A stretch of DNA of 64,000 nt from Galbibacter orientalis DSM 19592 (GCF_000260115.1 NZ_JH651379.1:992001-1056000); one strand, 5' to 3'. Positions 26,672-35,812 are shown, numbered from the stretch's first letter. Notes: generated by a model from the sequence alone, not told the origin. Made by a program: numbers and translations.

Positions 26672-27946
26672 ATGGTTATGAAAGAATATTTGTCGCTAGC
26701 TGAGACAGCAGAATTAATAGGGAAGAGTAAGGAAACTTTGAGAAGATGGGATAATGAAGGGATATTAAATGCGGTTAGAGAGCCAGTATCAAATTATAGA
26801 GTATATAGAAGAAAAGATATTGAGAAACTTTTAGGGAAACTCTTTGATGAGGTGGTGGAAGAAGAAGTGTCAAATTATGTTGAACCTGAAAAGGATTACA
26901 ATGTTTTAGAATTATTTGCAGGGGCTGGAGGGCTTGCTGTAGGAATGGAGAAAGCAGGGTTAAAGTGTGTGGCTTTAAATGAAATTGATAAATGGGCTTG
27001 TCAAACTTTAAGAAAAAACAGACCTAATTGGAATGTCTTAGAAGGAGACATTAAGAATTTTGATTTCTCTGAATATAAAAATTCTGTTGATGTTGTTACG
27101 GGTGGTTTTCCTTGTCAAGCGTTTAGTTATGCGGGAAAAAAACTAGGTTTAAATGATGCTAGAGGAACATTATTTTATGAGTTTGCTAGAGTTGTTAAGG
27201 AGGTAAATCCACTAATATGTATTGGAGAGAATGTTCGAGGTTTATTAAGTCATGAAAAAGGAAAAACACTTGAAGGAATGATTTCTATTCTTGATGAAAT
27301 AGGTTATAAAGTTGTTCCCGTTCAAGTATTAAAAGCAATTCATTATAAAGTACCTCAAAAAAGAGAACGGTTAATTTTAGTTGGAATTAGAAAAGATATT
27401 GATACTGTATATAAATATCCAGAGCCGTATAATAAAATTTATAACCTCTCAGATGCTCTTAAAAAAGGAGATTTATTTGATACTAATGTTCCTAAATCTG
27501 AAGGCTCTAAATATCCTAAACATAAAAAAGAAGTTTTAGATTTAGTTCCGCCAAAAGGTTATTGGAGAGATTTGCCAATTAATATTCAGAAAGAATATAT
27601 GGGTAAAAGTTTTTATTTGGGAGGAGGAAAAACAGGTATGGCTAGAAGAATAGGTTGGGATGAACCTAGCTTAACTTTAACCTGTAGTCCTGCTCAAAAG
27701 CAAACAGAGCGATGCCATCCAGATGAAACACGACCTTTTACAGTAAGAGAATATGCTCGGATTCAAACTTTTCCAGATGAGTGGCAATTTATGGGTTCTA
27801 TTTCTCAACAGTATAAGCAAATTGGAAATGCTGTTCCTTGTAATTTAGGAAAAGAAATAGGGTATTCAATTATAAATTTTTTAAATGAATATTATTTAAA
27901 GTCAAATAAATCTGAAGCTTCAATTTCTTTAGCCAAAGCTTTATAG
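26672..27946 (+). CDS. DNA (cytosine-5) methyltransferase with N-terminal MerR-like HTH
   Basis: A 424-residue C5 methyltransferase. Residues 1-50 form a MerR/excisionase-type winged helix (LAETAELIGKSKETLRRWDN) before the catalytic domain: motif I LELFAGAGGLAVGMEKAG, motif IV GGFPCQAFS with Cys148, motif VI ENVRG, motif VIII QKRERLILVG, motif X QIGNAVPCNLG. All key residues are present. No restriction endonuclease gene is visible next to it, so it is a solitary methylase or the survivor of a restriction-modification pair. The HTH could regulate its own promoter. Recognition site unknown. The C-terminal 18 residues overlap an antisense stub. Confidence 0.93.
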   Translation: MVMKEYLSLAETAELIGKSKETLRRWDNEGILNAVREPVSNYRVYRRKDIEKLLGKLFDEVVEEEVSNYVEPEKDYNVLELFAGAGGLAVGMEKAGLKCVALNEIDKWACQTLRKNRPNWNVLEGDIKNFDFSEYKNSVDVVTGGFPCQAFSYAGKKLGLNDARGTLFYEFARVVKEVNPLICIGENVRGLLSHEKGKTLEGMISILDEIGYKVVPVQVLKAIHYKVPQKRERLILVGIRKDIDTVYKYPEPYNKIYNLSDALKKGDLFDTNVPKSEGSKYPKHKKEVLDLVPPKGYWRDLPINIQKEYMGKSFYLGGGKTGMARRIGWDEPSLTLTCSPAQKQTERCHPDETRPFTVREYARIQTFPDEWQFMGSISQQYKQIGNAVPCNLGKEIGYSIINFLNEYYLKSNKSEASISLAKAL

Positions 27947-27999
27947 CCTTGTTCAAAGAAATATTCTGTAATGACTTCTAAAAGCTTGCTTTCTTCCAT
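27892..27999 (-). CDS. 35-residue frame, possible remnant of a convergent gene
   Basis: Reads MEESKLLEVITEYFFEQGYK then ALAKEIEASDLFDFK, a well-formed helical protein N-terminus with proper codon character, and overlaps the 3' end of the methyltransferase gene by 55 bases on the other strand. It may be a tiny gene, or the first 30 residues of a gene (perhaps the partner nuclease) cut off when the methyltransferase arrived. Not recognised. Confidence 0.4.
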   Translation of the reverse strand: MEESKLLEVITEYFFEQGYKALAKEIEASDLFDFK

Positions 28000-28070
28000 T
28001 TTTAAATATAACAATTAATTTATGCTGATTCTTATTGTTTTATAAATCAGCACTTTGTGGGTTAGGTAAT

Positions 28071-29423
28071 TTACTCAATCCCTTTAGAAATTCCACCTAG
28101 AAACCAATCAAAGTCGAACGCATCTCCAGAGGCTAATCCCATCCTAACAACTACTAAATCTTTAGAAGGAACTATGTAAACTCGTTGCCCTTGAAAACCA
28201 TCTGCGTAATAAGTATCCATTGGAGCGGAGGGCATTTTTTCTGGAGTATTTAGCCAAAAATGTCCTCCATACAAATCGTCAGAATTTGGTGCAGGAGTGG
28301 ATACGTATTCAACCCAATTCTTATCAAAGAGTTGATCTCCATCCCAATTTCCATTATGTAAATAAAGTAAGCCAAACTTTCCCCAATCGCGGGTTGTTGC
28401 CCATGCGTAGGAAGACCCTACAAAAGTTCCACTAGCATCTGTTTCTATAACCATACTTTTCATACCGATTCTATCGATAAGTTTTTGATAGGGAAAATTG
28501 AGATATTCGGGATACGATTTGAATTCTTTCCGAAGTAAACCAGATAATAAGTTAGTTGTTCCAGAAGAATAATTCCATTGTTTATTTGGGGTAGCCTCAG
28601 CCTCTTTTTCTGCTTGTACTTTTGCCATATCATCGGTTAAAAAAAGCATTTTAGTTACATCAGAAATGGTGGCGTAGTCTTCCTCCCAAGCTAGGCCACT
28701 ATTCATATGTAGTAAATTGTTATACGTAATATTTTTACGTTTGTCATGTTGCCATGCTTCAACTTTTGCGGGCTCATTTATATTCAGTTTTCCTTCATAT
28801 TGAAGTATTCCATAAAGAGTAGCCATTACACTTTTAGTCATAGACCAACCTAGCAGTTTAGAATCTTTATTTAGAGAATCGGCATATTTTTCAGCAATAA
28901 TTTGGTCTTTATATATAACCAAAACTGAGCGAGTTTTCTGAATTTCATTGTTATCAAAAGAAGCATTTACAATTTGATTGATTTGCTCATAATCTACATT
29001 TGGAAAAAAACTATCTTTTTGTTGTAAATCGCCATAAGGATACGGGCTATTATTAGCTTTAATATTTCGAACAGGAGATTCTGCATTTTTAATTTTATCT
29101 ATATCGGCATCCACAGGTAGAAGCACACATCCTAATCCTTTTCTGTAAAGAGCTGTACGAGATTTTAATCCGTAAACACTTGCAATAGCAGTATTGTTTT
29201 CTGTATTAATTTTATTTTTAGCTAGGTTAACAGGTGCAAAATTATTGTCGTTATTTCTTGTGAATTGTGGATTTCTTCCACCGTTAAAAACACAAGAACA
29301 CATGTTTTTTGCTGAAAACCCGCTAATGATGTTTAGTTTGGGGTAGTTATAATAAACAGTCGTAATAAATATTAGGCAAATAAGAACAATGGTAAAGAGC
29401 GCAAAGCGTTTAAAATTTTTCAC
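28071..29423 (-). CDS. membrane-anchored serine hydrolase (beta-lactamase class C fold)
   Basis: A 450-residue protein with an N-terminal membrane anchor (about residues 7-27), followed by a serine hydrolase domain of the S12/EstB kind. The nucleophile motif is SMTK in LGWSMTKSVMATLYG (about residue 196), the second motif YSS is in WNYSSGTTNLLSGLL, and the third region is DGFQGQRVYIVP. Such proteins act in the periplasm on peptides or esters and are rarely true beta-lactamases. It ends the cargo block between sufD and sufS. A second, different one lies at 39878. Confidence 0.85.
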   Translation of the reverse strand: MKNFKRFALFTIVLICLIFITTVYYNYPKLNIISGFSAKNMCSCVFNGGRNPQFTRNNDNNFAPVNLAKNKINTENNTAIASVYGLKSRTALYRKGLGCVLLPVDADIDKIKNAESPVRNIKANNSPYPYGDLQQKDSFFPNVDYEQINQIVNASFDNNEIQKTRSVLVIYKDQIIAEKYADSLNKDSKLLGWSMTKSVMATLYGILQYEGKLNINEPAKVEAWQHDKRKNITYNNLLHMNSGLAWEEDYATISDVTKMLFLTDDMAKVQAEKEAEATPNKQWNYSSGTTNLLSGLLRKEFKSYPEYLNFPYQKLIDRIGMKSMVIETDASGTFVGSSYAWATTRDWGKFGLLYLHNGNWDGDQLFDKNWVEYVSTPAPNSDDLYGGHFWLNTPEKMPSAPMDTYYADGFQGQRVYIVPSKDLVVVRMGLASGDAFDFDWFLGGISKGIE

Positions 29424-29585
29424 AGGTATATTATTGTGGTTATTGAGAATAAAGATACAGAGAAAATTAGTGACAATAATGCCAAAAAGTTAAAACTGAT
29501 AATGAGTTAAGAGGTAGATTCTAACTATTAATTTTCAGTCTACAACTTTAATAGGCTTTACCTTTATACTTTACAAACTGTTGCC

Positions 29586-29593
29586 TACTTTTG
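29586..29593 (+). promoter_or_regulatory. -7 box of the sufS unit
   Basis: TACTTTTG, 15 bases before the sufS start. It gives sufS its own promoter, needed because it is cut off from sufBCD. The -33 TTG is not obvious. Confidence 0.45.
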
Positions 29594-29608
29594 TAGCAAA
29601 GAATAGTT

Positions 29609-30823
29609 ATGATTGAGATACATAAAATCCGAGAAGATTTCCCGATTCTAAAAAGAAAGGTAAACGGATATCCTTTGGTTTATTTAGACAATGCGGCTAC
29701 CTCGCAAACACCACAACCGGTAATAGATTGTATTGTAGATTACTATTCTAATTACAATGCCAATATACATCGTGGGGTACATACATTATCTCAAGAGGCA
29801 ACAGATTTGTATGAGCAGGCTAGAATGAAAATTCAAGAACATTTTAATGCCAAAAAAGCGCATGAAATTATCTTTACCTCTGGAACTACCCATAGTATAA
29901 ATTTAGTAGCCAACGGCTTTTCAACGTTGTTAAATGAAGGAGACGAACTGATAGTTTCTGCTTTAGAGCATCATTCAAACATTGTGCCTTGGCAAATGCT
30001 TTGTGAGCGTACGGGAGCAATTCTTAAGGTAATTCCAATGAATGAAGAAGGAGAATTGAACTTGGAAGCGTATGCTAAATTACTTTCAGAAAAAACAAAA
30101 CTCGTTTTTTGTAATCATATTTCGAACGCACTTGGAGTTATAAATCCTATTGAAGAGATTATTGCCAAAGCGCATGAGGTTGGAGCAGCAGTTTTGATAG
30201 ATGGAGCACAAGCTTGCCCACATATAAAACCAGATGTACAGGCATTGGATGTAGATTTTTATGTGGCTTCTGCTCATAAAATGTGTGGACCAACAGGGGT
30301 TGGAATGCTTTATGGAAAAGAAGAGTGGTTAACCAAATTACCGCCATACCAAGGTGGAGGAGAAATGATTGCGGAGGTTACTTTTGAAAAAACTACCTAT
30401 GCCGATTTACCTCATAAGTTTGAAGCTGGAACTCCTAACATTTGTGGGGGAATTGCTTTTGGTGCTGCTATTGATTATATGAATAGTATTGGGTTTGACA
30501 ATATCCTGGCTTATGAAAATGAATTATTGGCTTATGGAACCGATAAGTTGAGTCAGATTTTAGGCTTAAAAATATATGGTAACTCTGATAAAAAAGCTTC
30601 GGTTATTTCTTTTAATATTGAAGGAATTCATCCGTATGATATTGGAACCATTGTGGATAAGTTGGGGATTGCAGTTAGAACCGGACATCATTGTGCGCAA
30701 CCAATTATGGATTTCTTTAAAATTCCAGGAACTGTACGTGCTAGTTTTGCATTTTATAATACTAAAGAAGAAGTTGATGCTTTGGTAGAAGCAGTGAAAA
30801 AGGCTAAAATGATGTTGTCTTAG
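29609..30823 (+). CDS. sufS: cysteine desulfurase SufS
   Basis: A 404-residue PLP enzyme (class II, SufS/CsdA type) that takes sulfur from cysteine for Fe-S assembly. The PLP lysine is in VASAHKMCGPTGVGMLYG (about residue 225) and the persulfide cysteine in VRTGHHCAQP (about residue 363). The N-terminal region has YLDNAATSQTP. It feeds SufE, encoded after a 259-base gap. It would normally follow sufD directly; here nine kilobases of other genes intervene. Confidence 0.96.
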   Translation: MIEIHKIREDFPILKRKVNGYPLVYLDNAATSQTPQPVIDCIVDYYSNYNANIHRGVHTLSQEATDLYEQARMKIQEHFNAKKAHEIIFTSGTTHSINLVANGFSTLLNEGDELIVSALEHHSNIVPWQMLCERTGAILKVIPMNEEGELNLEAYAKLLSEKTKLVFCNHISNALGVINPIEEIIAKAHEVGAAVLIDGAQACPHIKPDVQALDVDFYVASAHKMCGPTGVGMLYGKEEWLTKLPPYQGGGEMIAEVTFEKTTYADLPHKFEAGTPNICGGIAFGAAIDYMNSIGFDNILAYENELLAYGTDKLSQILGLKIYGNSDKKASVISFNIEGIHPYDIGTIVDKLGIAVRTGHHCAQPIMDFFKIPGTVRASFAFYNTKEEVDALVEAVKKAKMMLS

Positions 30824-31036
30824 AATTACTAATAATAGAAGAAGGGATAAATACTTTTTATTTCGTTTTTGTGTCAAGACAAAATGAAAGAAGTTTTAAG
30901 TATTAGAAAAGCATGTAGTTAAGTCTATTTTGTGTTTAGATTTATATCGAACTCACGTTAGTATATATCTTTTCGCCCCTATCCTAATAACAGAGCCCTC
31001 TATCAACATTCATTATACAACCATATAGAAAAACAG

Positions 31037-31067
31037 TTGAATAGCCGATTTTCTTGTTGTATTTTTG
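31037..31067 (+). promoter_or_regulatory. promoter of sufE
   Basis: TTG at 31037-31039, a 20-base spacer, then TATTTTTG at 31060-31067: a textbook Bacteroidota promoter. It overlaps the alternative TTG start at 31065 and so supports the ATG at 31083 as the sufE start. Confidence 0.65.
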
Positions 31068-31082
31068 TTGAAAATTAAGTTT

Positions 31083-31505
31083 ATGACAATTCAAGAAATT
31101 CAAAATGATATTGTTGATGAATTTTCTATGTTCGACGATTGGATGCAACGTTACGAATACATGATAGAACTTGGAAAATCGTTACCACTTATTGACGATA
31201 CTTATAAAACCGACGATAATATTATTAAAGGTTGCCAAAGTAAAGTGTGGGTTCATGCCGAGCTTGTAGACGATAAATTAGTGTTTACGGCAGACAGCGA
31301 TGCTATTATTACTAAAGGAATTATTGCTATTTTAGTAAGAGCTTTCTCTAATCAACGACCAAAAGATATTATGGAAGCTAATACCGATTTTATAGATGAA
31401 ATTGGTCTGAAAGAGCATTTATCGCCTACAAGAGCTAATGGTTTAGTAAGTATGATAAAGCAGTTAAAAATGTATGCAATTGCATACCAAACACAATTAA
31501 ATTAA
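31083..31505 (+). CDS. sufE: sulfur-transfer protein SufE
   Basis: A 140-residue SufE-family protein that accepts persulfide sulfur from SufS and stimulates it. The acceptor Cys is in NIIKGCQSKVWVHAEL (about residue 51). The start chosen is ATG 31083 (MTIQEIQNDIVDEF); a longer TTG-initiated version from 31065 would start inside the promoter. The stop is followed 6 bases later by the DUF59 gene, so sufE, DUF59 and DUF2480 form one unit. Confidence 0.94.
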   Translation: MTIQEIQNDIVDEFSMFDDWMQRYEYMIELGKSLPLIDDTYKTDDNIIKGCQSKVWVHAELVDDKLVFTADSDAIITKGIIAILVRAFSNQRPKDIMEANTDFIDEIGLKEHLSPTRANGLVSMIKQLKMYAIAYQTQLN

Positions 31506-31511
31506 AAGATT

Positions 31512-31835
31512 ATGAGCGATACTATAGATACAACTGCATTAGGGGAAAAAATAGTTACTGTTTTAAAAACTATTTACGACCCTGAAATTCCTGTTGATAT
31601 ATATGAACTTGGATTAATTTACGATGTTTTTGTAAATGAAGATTCTGAAGTTAAAATTTTAATGACTTTAACAACGCCTAATTGTCCTGTAGCAGAAACG
31701 CTTCCGGTTGAAGTAGAAGAAAAAATTAAAACAATTGACGATGTGAAGGATGCTGAGGTAGAAATAACCTTTGATCCACCTTGGAGTCAAGATTTGATGA
31801 GCGAAGAAGCCAAATTAGAATTAGGATTGCTTTAA
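31512..31835 (+). CDS. DUF59/MIP18-family Fe-S assembly protein (SufT-like)
   Basis: A 107-residue protein of the MIP18/PaaD family, which helps mature Fe-S proteins. It has the family core DPEIPVDIYELGLIYDVF (about residues 19-36), the Cys-containing LTTPNCPVAETLP, and FDPPWSQDLMSEEAKLELG at the end. Bacteroidota carry it in the suf operon. Immediately downstream of sufE. Confidence 0.93.
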   Translation: MSDTIDTTALGEKIVTVLKTIYDPEIPVDIYELGLIYDVFVNEDSEVKILMTLTTPNCPVAETLPVEVEEKIKTIDDVKDAEVEITFDPPWSQDLMSEEAKLELGLL

Positions 31836-31887
31836 GGAAACTTCAAAAGAGCTAAGAAGGTAGCTTTTAAAGCTAAAATTTTGAGTA

Positions 31888-32394
31888 ATGCAGGAAGAAA
31901 TAATAAATAGAGTAGCACAAAGTAAACTGGAAACTTTTAATCTTGAAGATTATTATCCAGCTGGACAGCGTGTACTTTTTGATATAAAAGATTGGCTATT
32001 AGAAGGTTTTATCCTGAAGGAAAAAGACTTTAGAGAATTAGCTAAAAATCATAATTGGGAGCAATATCAAGGCAGTTATGTGGCATTAACATGTTCTACA
32101 GATGCTATTGTTCCAGGGTGGGCTTATATGTTGCTTACAACATATTTATCGCCTTACGCCAATAAAATCCTTGTGGGTTCGTTAGAACAATTAGAAACTG
32201 TTATTTATCAAGATATTATTCAGAATTTAGAACTTTCAGAATACAAAGATAAACCAGTTATTATAAAAGGATGTTCAAAAAAACCAGTACCACAAAATGC
32301 TTATATAATGATTACGGAGAAGCTTTTGCCAATTGCAAAAAGTATAATGTATGGCGAGGCTTGCTCTTCTGTTCCATTATTTAAGAGAAAATAA
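31888..32394 (+). CDS. DUF2480 family protein
   Basis: A 168-residue protein of unknown function, restricted to Bacteroidota, recognised by its place after the DUF59 gene and by segments such as FNLEDYYPAGQRVLFDIKDW and CSTDAIVPGWAYMLL. It is soluble. A late CSKKPVPQNAYI contains one of three Cys residues (with CSTDAI and GEACSS). The constant link with suf genes suggests a role in Fe-S assembly or sulfur handling, but no experiment is known to me. Confidence 0.85.
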   Translation: MQEEIINRVAQSKLETFNLEDYYPAGQRVLFDIKDWLLEGFILKEKDFRELAKNHNWEQYQGSYVALTCSTDAIVPGWAYMLLTTYLSPYANKILVGSLEQLETVIYQDIIQNLELSEYKDKPVIIKGCSKKPVPQNAYIMITEKLLPIAKSIMYGEACSSVPLFKRK

Positions 32395-32429
32395 ATCATA
32401 TTTCACCCTAAACTATCTACAATAAGTAT

Positions 32430-32437
32430 TAATTTTG
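32430..32437 (+). promoter_or_regulatory. -7 box of the DUF3078 gene
   Basis: TAATTTTG 39 bases before the start codon, matching TAnnTTTG. Confidence 0.45.
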
Positions 32438-32476
32438 CACGAATTTTAAAAACTAGTTAACTTAAAATTAAAATCA

Positions 32477-33394
32477 ATGAGAAAACTATTAGTAATAGGG
32501 GCGCTAATATTTGGAATGTCTTTTACGTATGCTCAGGATGCTGATGCAGAAGAAACTCCAAAACAAGGGTGGACTAAAGGAGGAACTTTCACTTTTTTAA
32601 TCAATCAATCTGCTTTTAGTAATTGGGTTGCTGGAGGACAGAATAATATTTCTGGAACAGCGGGTATTAATTACGACTTTAATTATTTAAGAGGGGAATG
32701 GTCTTGGGATAATAAAGTAATAGCTTCTTATGGTCTTACAAATAACGATGACCAAGGAACACGTAAAACAGACGACCGTTTTGAGTACAACTCATTAGTG
32801 GGGAAAGAAGCTTTTGGAAATTGGAATTATTCTTTTTTCTTAAACTTTAGAACTCAATTTACAGACGGTTATGATTACGATAATGACGCTGATGGAGATT
32901 TTCGAACTTCAGGATTATTTAAACCAGCTTACTTAACTTTTGTTCCTGGTTTAGAATGGAAGAAAAACGAAAACCTTAAGTTTAATTTAGCACCAGCTAC
33001 TTCTAAAATGACCTTTATTAGTGATGATCTTTATATTTATGATGATGATATTGATGATTTCGTTGCACATTCTGGTCCATCAAATATTAATGCTTTACAA
33101 GCATACGGAATTGATCCAGGAGATACTTTTCGTTACGAGTTAGGTTTTTATGCTTCAGGGTATTACAAGTTTACAGCTATGGAAAATGTAACTATTGAAA
33201 ATACACTTAATATGTATTCTAATTATTTAGAAGATCCACAAAATGTAGATTTTGATTATACATTAAACGCCATATTAAAAATCAATGAATATCTTTCTAC
33301 AAATTTTACACTTCAATTAGTGTATGATGATAATGCTGTAACAGCATTACAGTTAAGAGAAGTATTTGGTTTAGGAGTAAACTTCGGATTCTAA
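32477..33394 (+). CDS. DUF3078 outer-membrane beta-barrel protein
   Basis: A 305-residue exported protein with a signal peptide (MRKLLVIGALIFGMSFTYAQ) and then alternating strands typical of an outer-membrane barrel, closing with LREVFGLGVNFGF, whose last residue is Phe as in many barrels. Opening WTKGGTFTFLINQSAFSNW is the DUF3078 signature. In Flavobacteriaceae it regularly follows the suf genes; its function is unknown. A strong terminator follows. Confidence 0.88.
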   Translation: MRKLLVIGALIFGMSFTYAQDADAEETPKQGWTKGGTFTFLINQSAFSNWVAGGQNNISGTAGINYDFNYLRGEWSWDNKVIASYGLTNNDDQGTRKTDDRFEYNSLVGKEAFGNWNYSFFLNFRTQFTDGYDYDNDADGDFRTSGLFKPAYLTFVPGLEWKKNENLKFNLAPATSKMTFISDDLYIYDDDIDDFVAHSGPSNINALQAYGIDPGDTFRYELGFYASGYYKFTAMENVTIENTLNMYSNYLEDPQNVDFDYTLNAILKINEYLSTNFTLQLVYDDNAVTALQLREVFGLGVNFGF

Positions 33395-33417
33395 GAAATA
33401 TTTAAACAAGTTTATAA

Positions 33418-33453
33418 AAAAATACCTCGACTATTTTGTCGAGGTATTTTTTT
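33418..33453 (+). terminator. strong terminator after DUF3078
   Basis: AATACCTCGAC pairs perfectly with GTCGAGGTATT around TATTTT, followed by T residues. It works for the plus strand; flanking A residues on the left suggest it may also serve hflX on the minus strand. Confidence 0.85.
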
Positions 33454-33516
33454 GCCTAAAGCCTAAAGCCTAAAGCCTAAAGCCTAAAGCCTAAAGCCTA
33501 AAGCCTAAAGCCTAAA
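33454..33516. repeat. nine perfect tandem copies of GCCTAAA
   Basis: A 7-bp unit repeated nine times without mismatch. The hflX stop codon (complement of 33512-33514) lies inside the last copy, so changes in copy number would not alter the protein. Confidence 0.95.
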
Positions 33517-34726
33517 GCCCTTCCTCATATTCAGGATACAAAAAGCTGTTATACGGAAAACGTGTTACGTGTATTTCCCTAACAGAGTCGTATACCTTCT
33601 TTCTAAATTCTTCTAGATTTTCTTTGTTTAAAGCTGAAATAAAGAGCACATCCTTACTATCTAATCTGCTCATCCAAGTTTGTTCCCATTCTTTTAAAGT
33701 GAAGTGTTTTGTAGTTTTCTCGGTAACTAAATCATCTTCATCAATGGTTTCATGCTCGTAATTGTCAATTTTATTGAAAACCATGATTGTTGGTTTGTCA
33801 GCACTTTTTATTTCATCTAAAATCTGATTAACAGAGGCTATATGTTCTTCAAAATTAGGATGAGAAATGTCTACTACATGTAGTAATAAATCAGCTTCAC
33901 GAACTTCGTCTAGCGTACTTTTAAAAGATTCCACCAATTGTGTTGGTAGTTTTCTAATAAATCCTACCGTATCACTCAATAAAAACGGAAGGTTCCCAAT
34001 AACAACCTTTCTAACAGTGGTATCTAGGGTTGCAAAAAGTTTATTCTCTGCAAAAACATCACTCTTACTAATAACATTCATCAAAGTAGATTTTCCAACA
34101 TTGGTGTAACCAATTAAAGCTACACGGACTAAAGCCCCACGATTACCGCGTTGCGTTTCCATTTGTTTATCTATCTTTTCGAGTTTCTTTTTTAGTAAGG
34201 CAATCCTATCTCTTACAATACGTCTATCCGTTTCAATTTCTGTTTCTCCAGGTCCACGCATTCCAATCCCCCCTCGTTGTCGTTCTAAGTGGGTCCATAA
34301 ACCTGTAAGTCGTGGTAATAAATATTGGTATTGAGCTAATTCTACCTGAGTTCTTGCATAACTAGTTTGTGCACGTTGTGCAAAAATATCTAGTATTAAA
34401 CTAGTTCGATCTAAAATCTTAGCTTTTAAGATTTTCTCAATATTTTTTTGTTGTGCAGGCGTTAATTCGTCATCAAAAATTACAGTTCCTATATCATTCT
34501 CGGATACATATTCTCTAATTTGTTCCATTTTCCCAGTTCCAATAAAGGTCTTTGGATTTGGAATGTCTACTTTTTGGGTGAATCTAGTAGCTACTTCCCC
34601 ACCGGCAGTATATGCCAAGAACTCTAATTCATCTAAATATTCTCTAGACTTTTCTTCATCCTGCTCTTGGTTAATAATACCAATGAGCACCACTTTCTCA
34701 TAATCTATTGTTTTCTTTTCCAGCAT
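33512..34726 (-). CDS. hflX: GTPase HflX
   Basis: A ribosome-associated GTPase of about 404 residues that splits or rescues stalled ribosomes, for example after heat shock. An N-terminal HflX domain with GGEVATRFTQKVDIPNP is followed by a coiled linker with LERQRGGIGMRGPGETEIE and the G domain: G1 ALIGYTNVGKSTLMN, G3 LSDTVGFIRKLP, G4 VFNKIDNYE. The frame extends to 34810, but the family start MLEKKTIDYEKVVLIG fits ATG 34726, with TACCTTTG (complement of 34745-34752) just upstream as -7 box. Confidence 0.95.
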   Translation of the reverse strand: MLEKKTIDYEKVVLIGIINQEQDEEKSREYLDELEFLAYTAGGEVATRFTQKVDIPNPKTFIGTGKMEQIREYVSENDIGTVIFDDELTPAQQKNIEKILKAKILDRTSLILDIFAQRAQTSYARTQVELAQYQYLLPRLTGLWTHLERQRGGIGMRGPGETEIETDRRIVRDRIALLKKKLEKIDKQMETQRGNRGALVRVALIGYTNVGKSTLMNVISKSDVFAENKLFATLDTTVRKVVIGNLPFLLSDTVGFIRKLPTQLVESFKSTLDEVREADLLLHVVDISHPNFEEHIASVNQILDEIKSADKPTIMVFNKIDNYEHETIDEDDLVTEKTTKHFTLKEWEQTWMSRLDSKDVLFISALNKENLEEFRKKVYDSVREIHVTRFPYNSFLYPEYEEGL

Positions 34727-34779
34727 AAATAATAGTGTAAAGTACAAAGGTACACAATTGATTTTTTTATTTTTACACC

Positions 34780-35730
34780 ATGAGCGATAACAATTTATAT
34801 ACGGTAGCATTTTATAATTTAGAAAACCTGTTTGATACCATTAACGACCCCAATATTTTAGATCAAGACTATACTGAAGATGGAAGGTTGCAGTGGGATG
34901 ATGACCGATATGAAAACAAAATTTATAAATTAAGTAAAGCAATTGCTCATATTGGTGCTAAAACGTTAAGCGCTCCTCCTACATTGTTAGGTGTTGCTGA
35001 AGTTGAAAATAAAAAGGTCCTCAACGATTTGATTGCTACTGAGGCTTTAGCTGATGCCAATTATAACTATATTCATTATAATTCTCCAGATGAACGTGGC
35101 ATCGATACTGCACTTTTGTATCAAGCAGCTACTTTTGAGGTTGTTCGGAGTAAGGCTATTCCTCTTTTAGTGTATAATGAAGAAGGAATCCGAGATTATA
35201 CTAGAGATATTTTACATGTTTTTGGAAAGTTATATGGCGAAGAAATTCATGTTTTTGTAAATCATTGGCCTTCTCGGAGACAAGGAGCTGGAGAGACAGA
35301 TTATAAGAGAATTGCGGCTGCAAAAACATTGCATACCGTTATTGACCAGATTAGAGTTCAAGAAGAGAATCCGAAGTTTATTATTATGGGAGATTTTAAC
35401 GATGATCCTCACTCTCCTAGTGTAAAAGAACATTTGGTAACGTCCAATTTCTATAACCCAATGGAAAAGTTGCTTATTCCAGATGAAAGAGGAAGTCTTA
35501 CGCATAATTTTAGTTGGAATGTTTTTGATCAAATCATTATTTCAACCAATTTCTTTGATGCATATCGCAGTAAACTTACTTTTTTGAATGCTGATATTTT
35601 AGATGAACATTTTTTAACTGAATGGGAGGAGAAATACAAAGGTTTTCCCTTTAGAACATATGTTGGCACAAAATATCTTGGCGGTTATAGTGATCATTTT
35701 CCTGTTTTTATTCAGCTAAAAAAATCTTAG
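34780..35730 (+). CDS. endonuclease/exonuclease/phosphatase family protein
   Basis: A 316-residue EEP-fold hydrolase. Motifs in order: VAFYNLENLFDT (metal-binding Asn/Glu), GVAEVENKKVL, FVNHWPSRR, FIIMGDFNDDP, and the terminal SDHFPVF with the catalytic Asp-His. There is no signal peptide. Members cleave DNA, RNA or phosphoesters; the exact substrate is unknown. It is divergent from hflX with only 53 bases between the starts. Confidence 0.88.
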   Translation: MSDNNLYTVAFYNLENLFDTINDPNILDQDYTEDGRLQWDDDRYENKIYKLSKAIAHIGAKTLSAPPTLLGVAEVENKKVLNDLIATEALADANYNYIHYNSPDERGIDTALLYQAATFEVVRSKAIPLLVYNEEGIRDYTRDILHVFGKLYGEEIHVFVNHWPSRRQGAGETDYKRIAAAKTLHTVIDQIRVQEENPKFIIMGDFNDDPHSPSVKEHLVTSNFYNPMEKLLIPDERGSLTHNFSWNVFDQIIISTNFFDAYRSKLTFLNADILDEHFLTEWEEKYKGFPFRTYVGTKYLGGYSDHFPVFIQLKKS

Positions 35731-35812
35731 GAATCTGTTTTCTTACTTGTATGCTGTTTTTGGATGATTTTTAGGCTCTAAAATATCAAAATACCTATTA
35801 AAGGTAAAAATA

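Noticed and set aside
32430-33394. DUF3078 as part of the sufE transcript
   Set aside because: It has its own -7 box at 32430 and an 82-base gap, so it is treated as independent although read-through is possible.
33454-33516. Possible CRISPR array or telomere-like repeat
   Set aside because: A 7-bp unit without spacers and no cas genes; it is a simple microsatellite.
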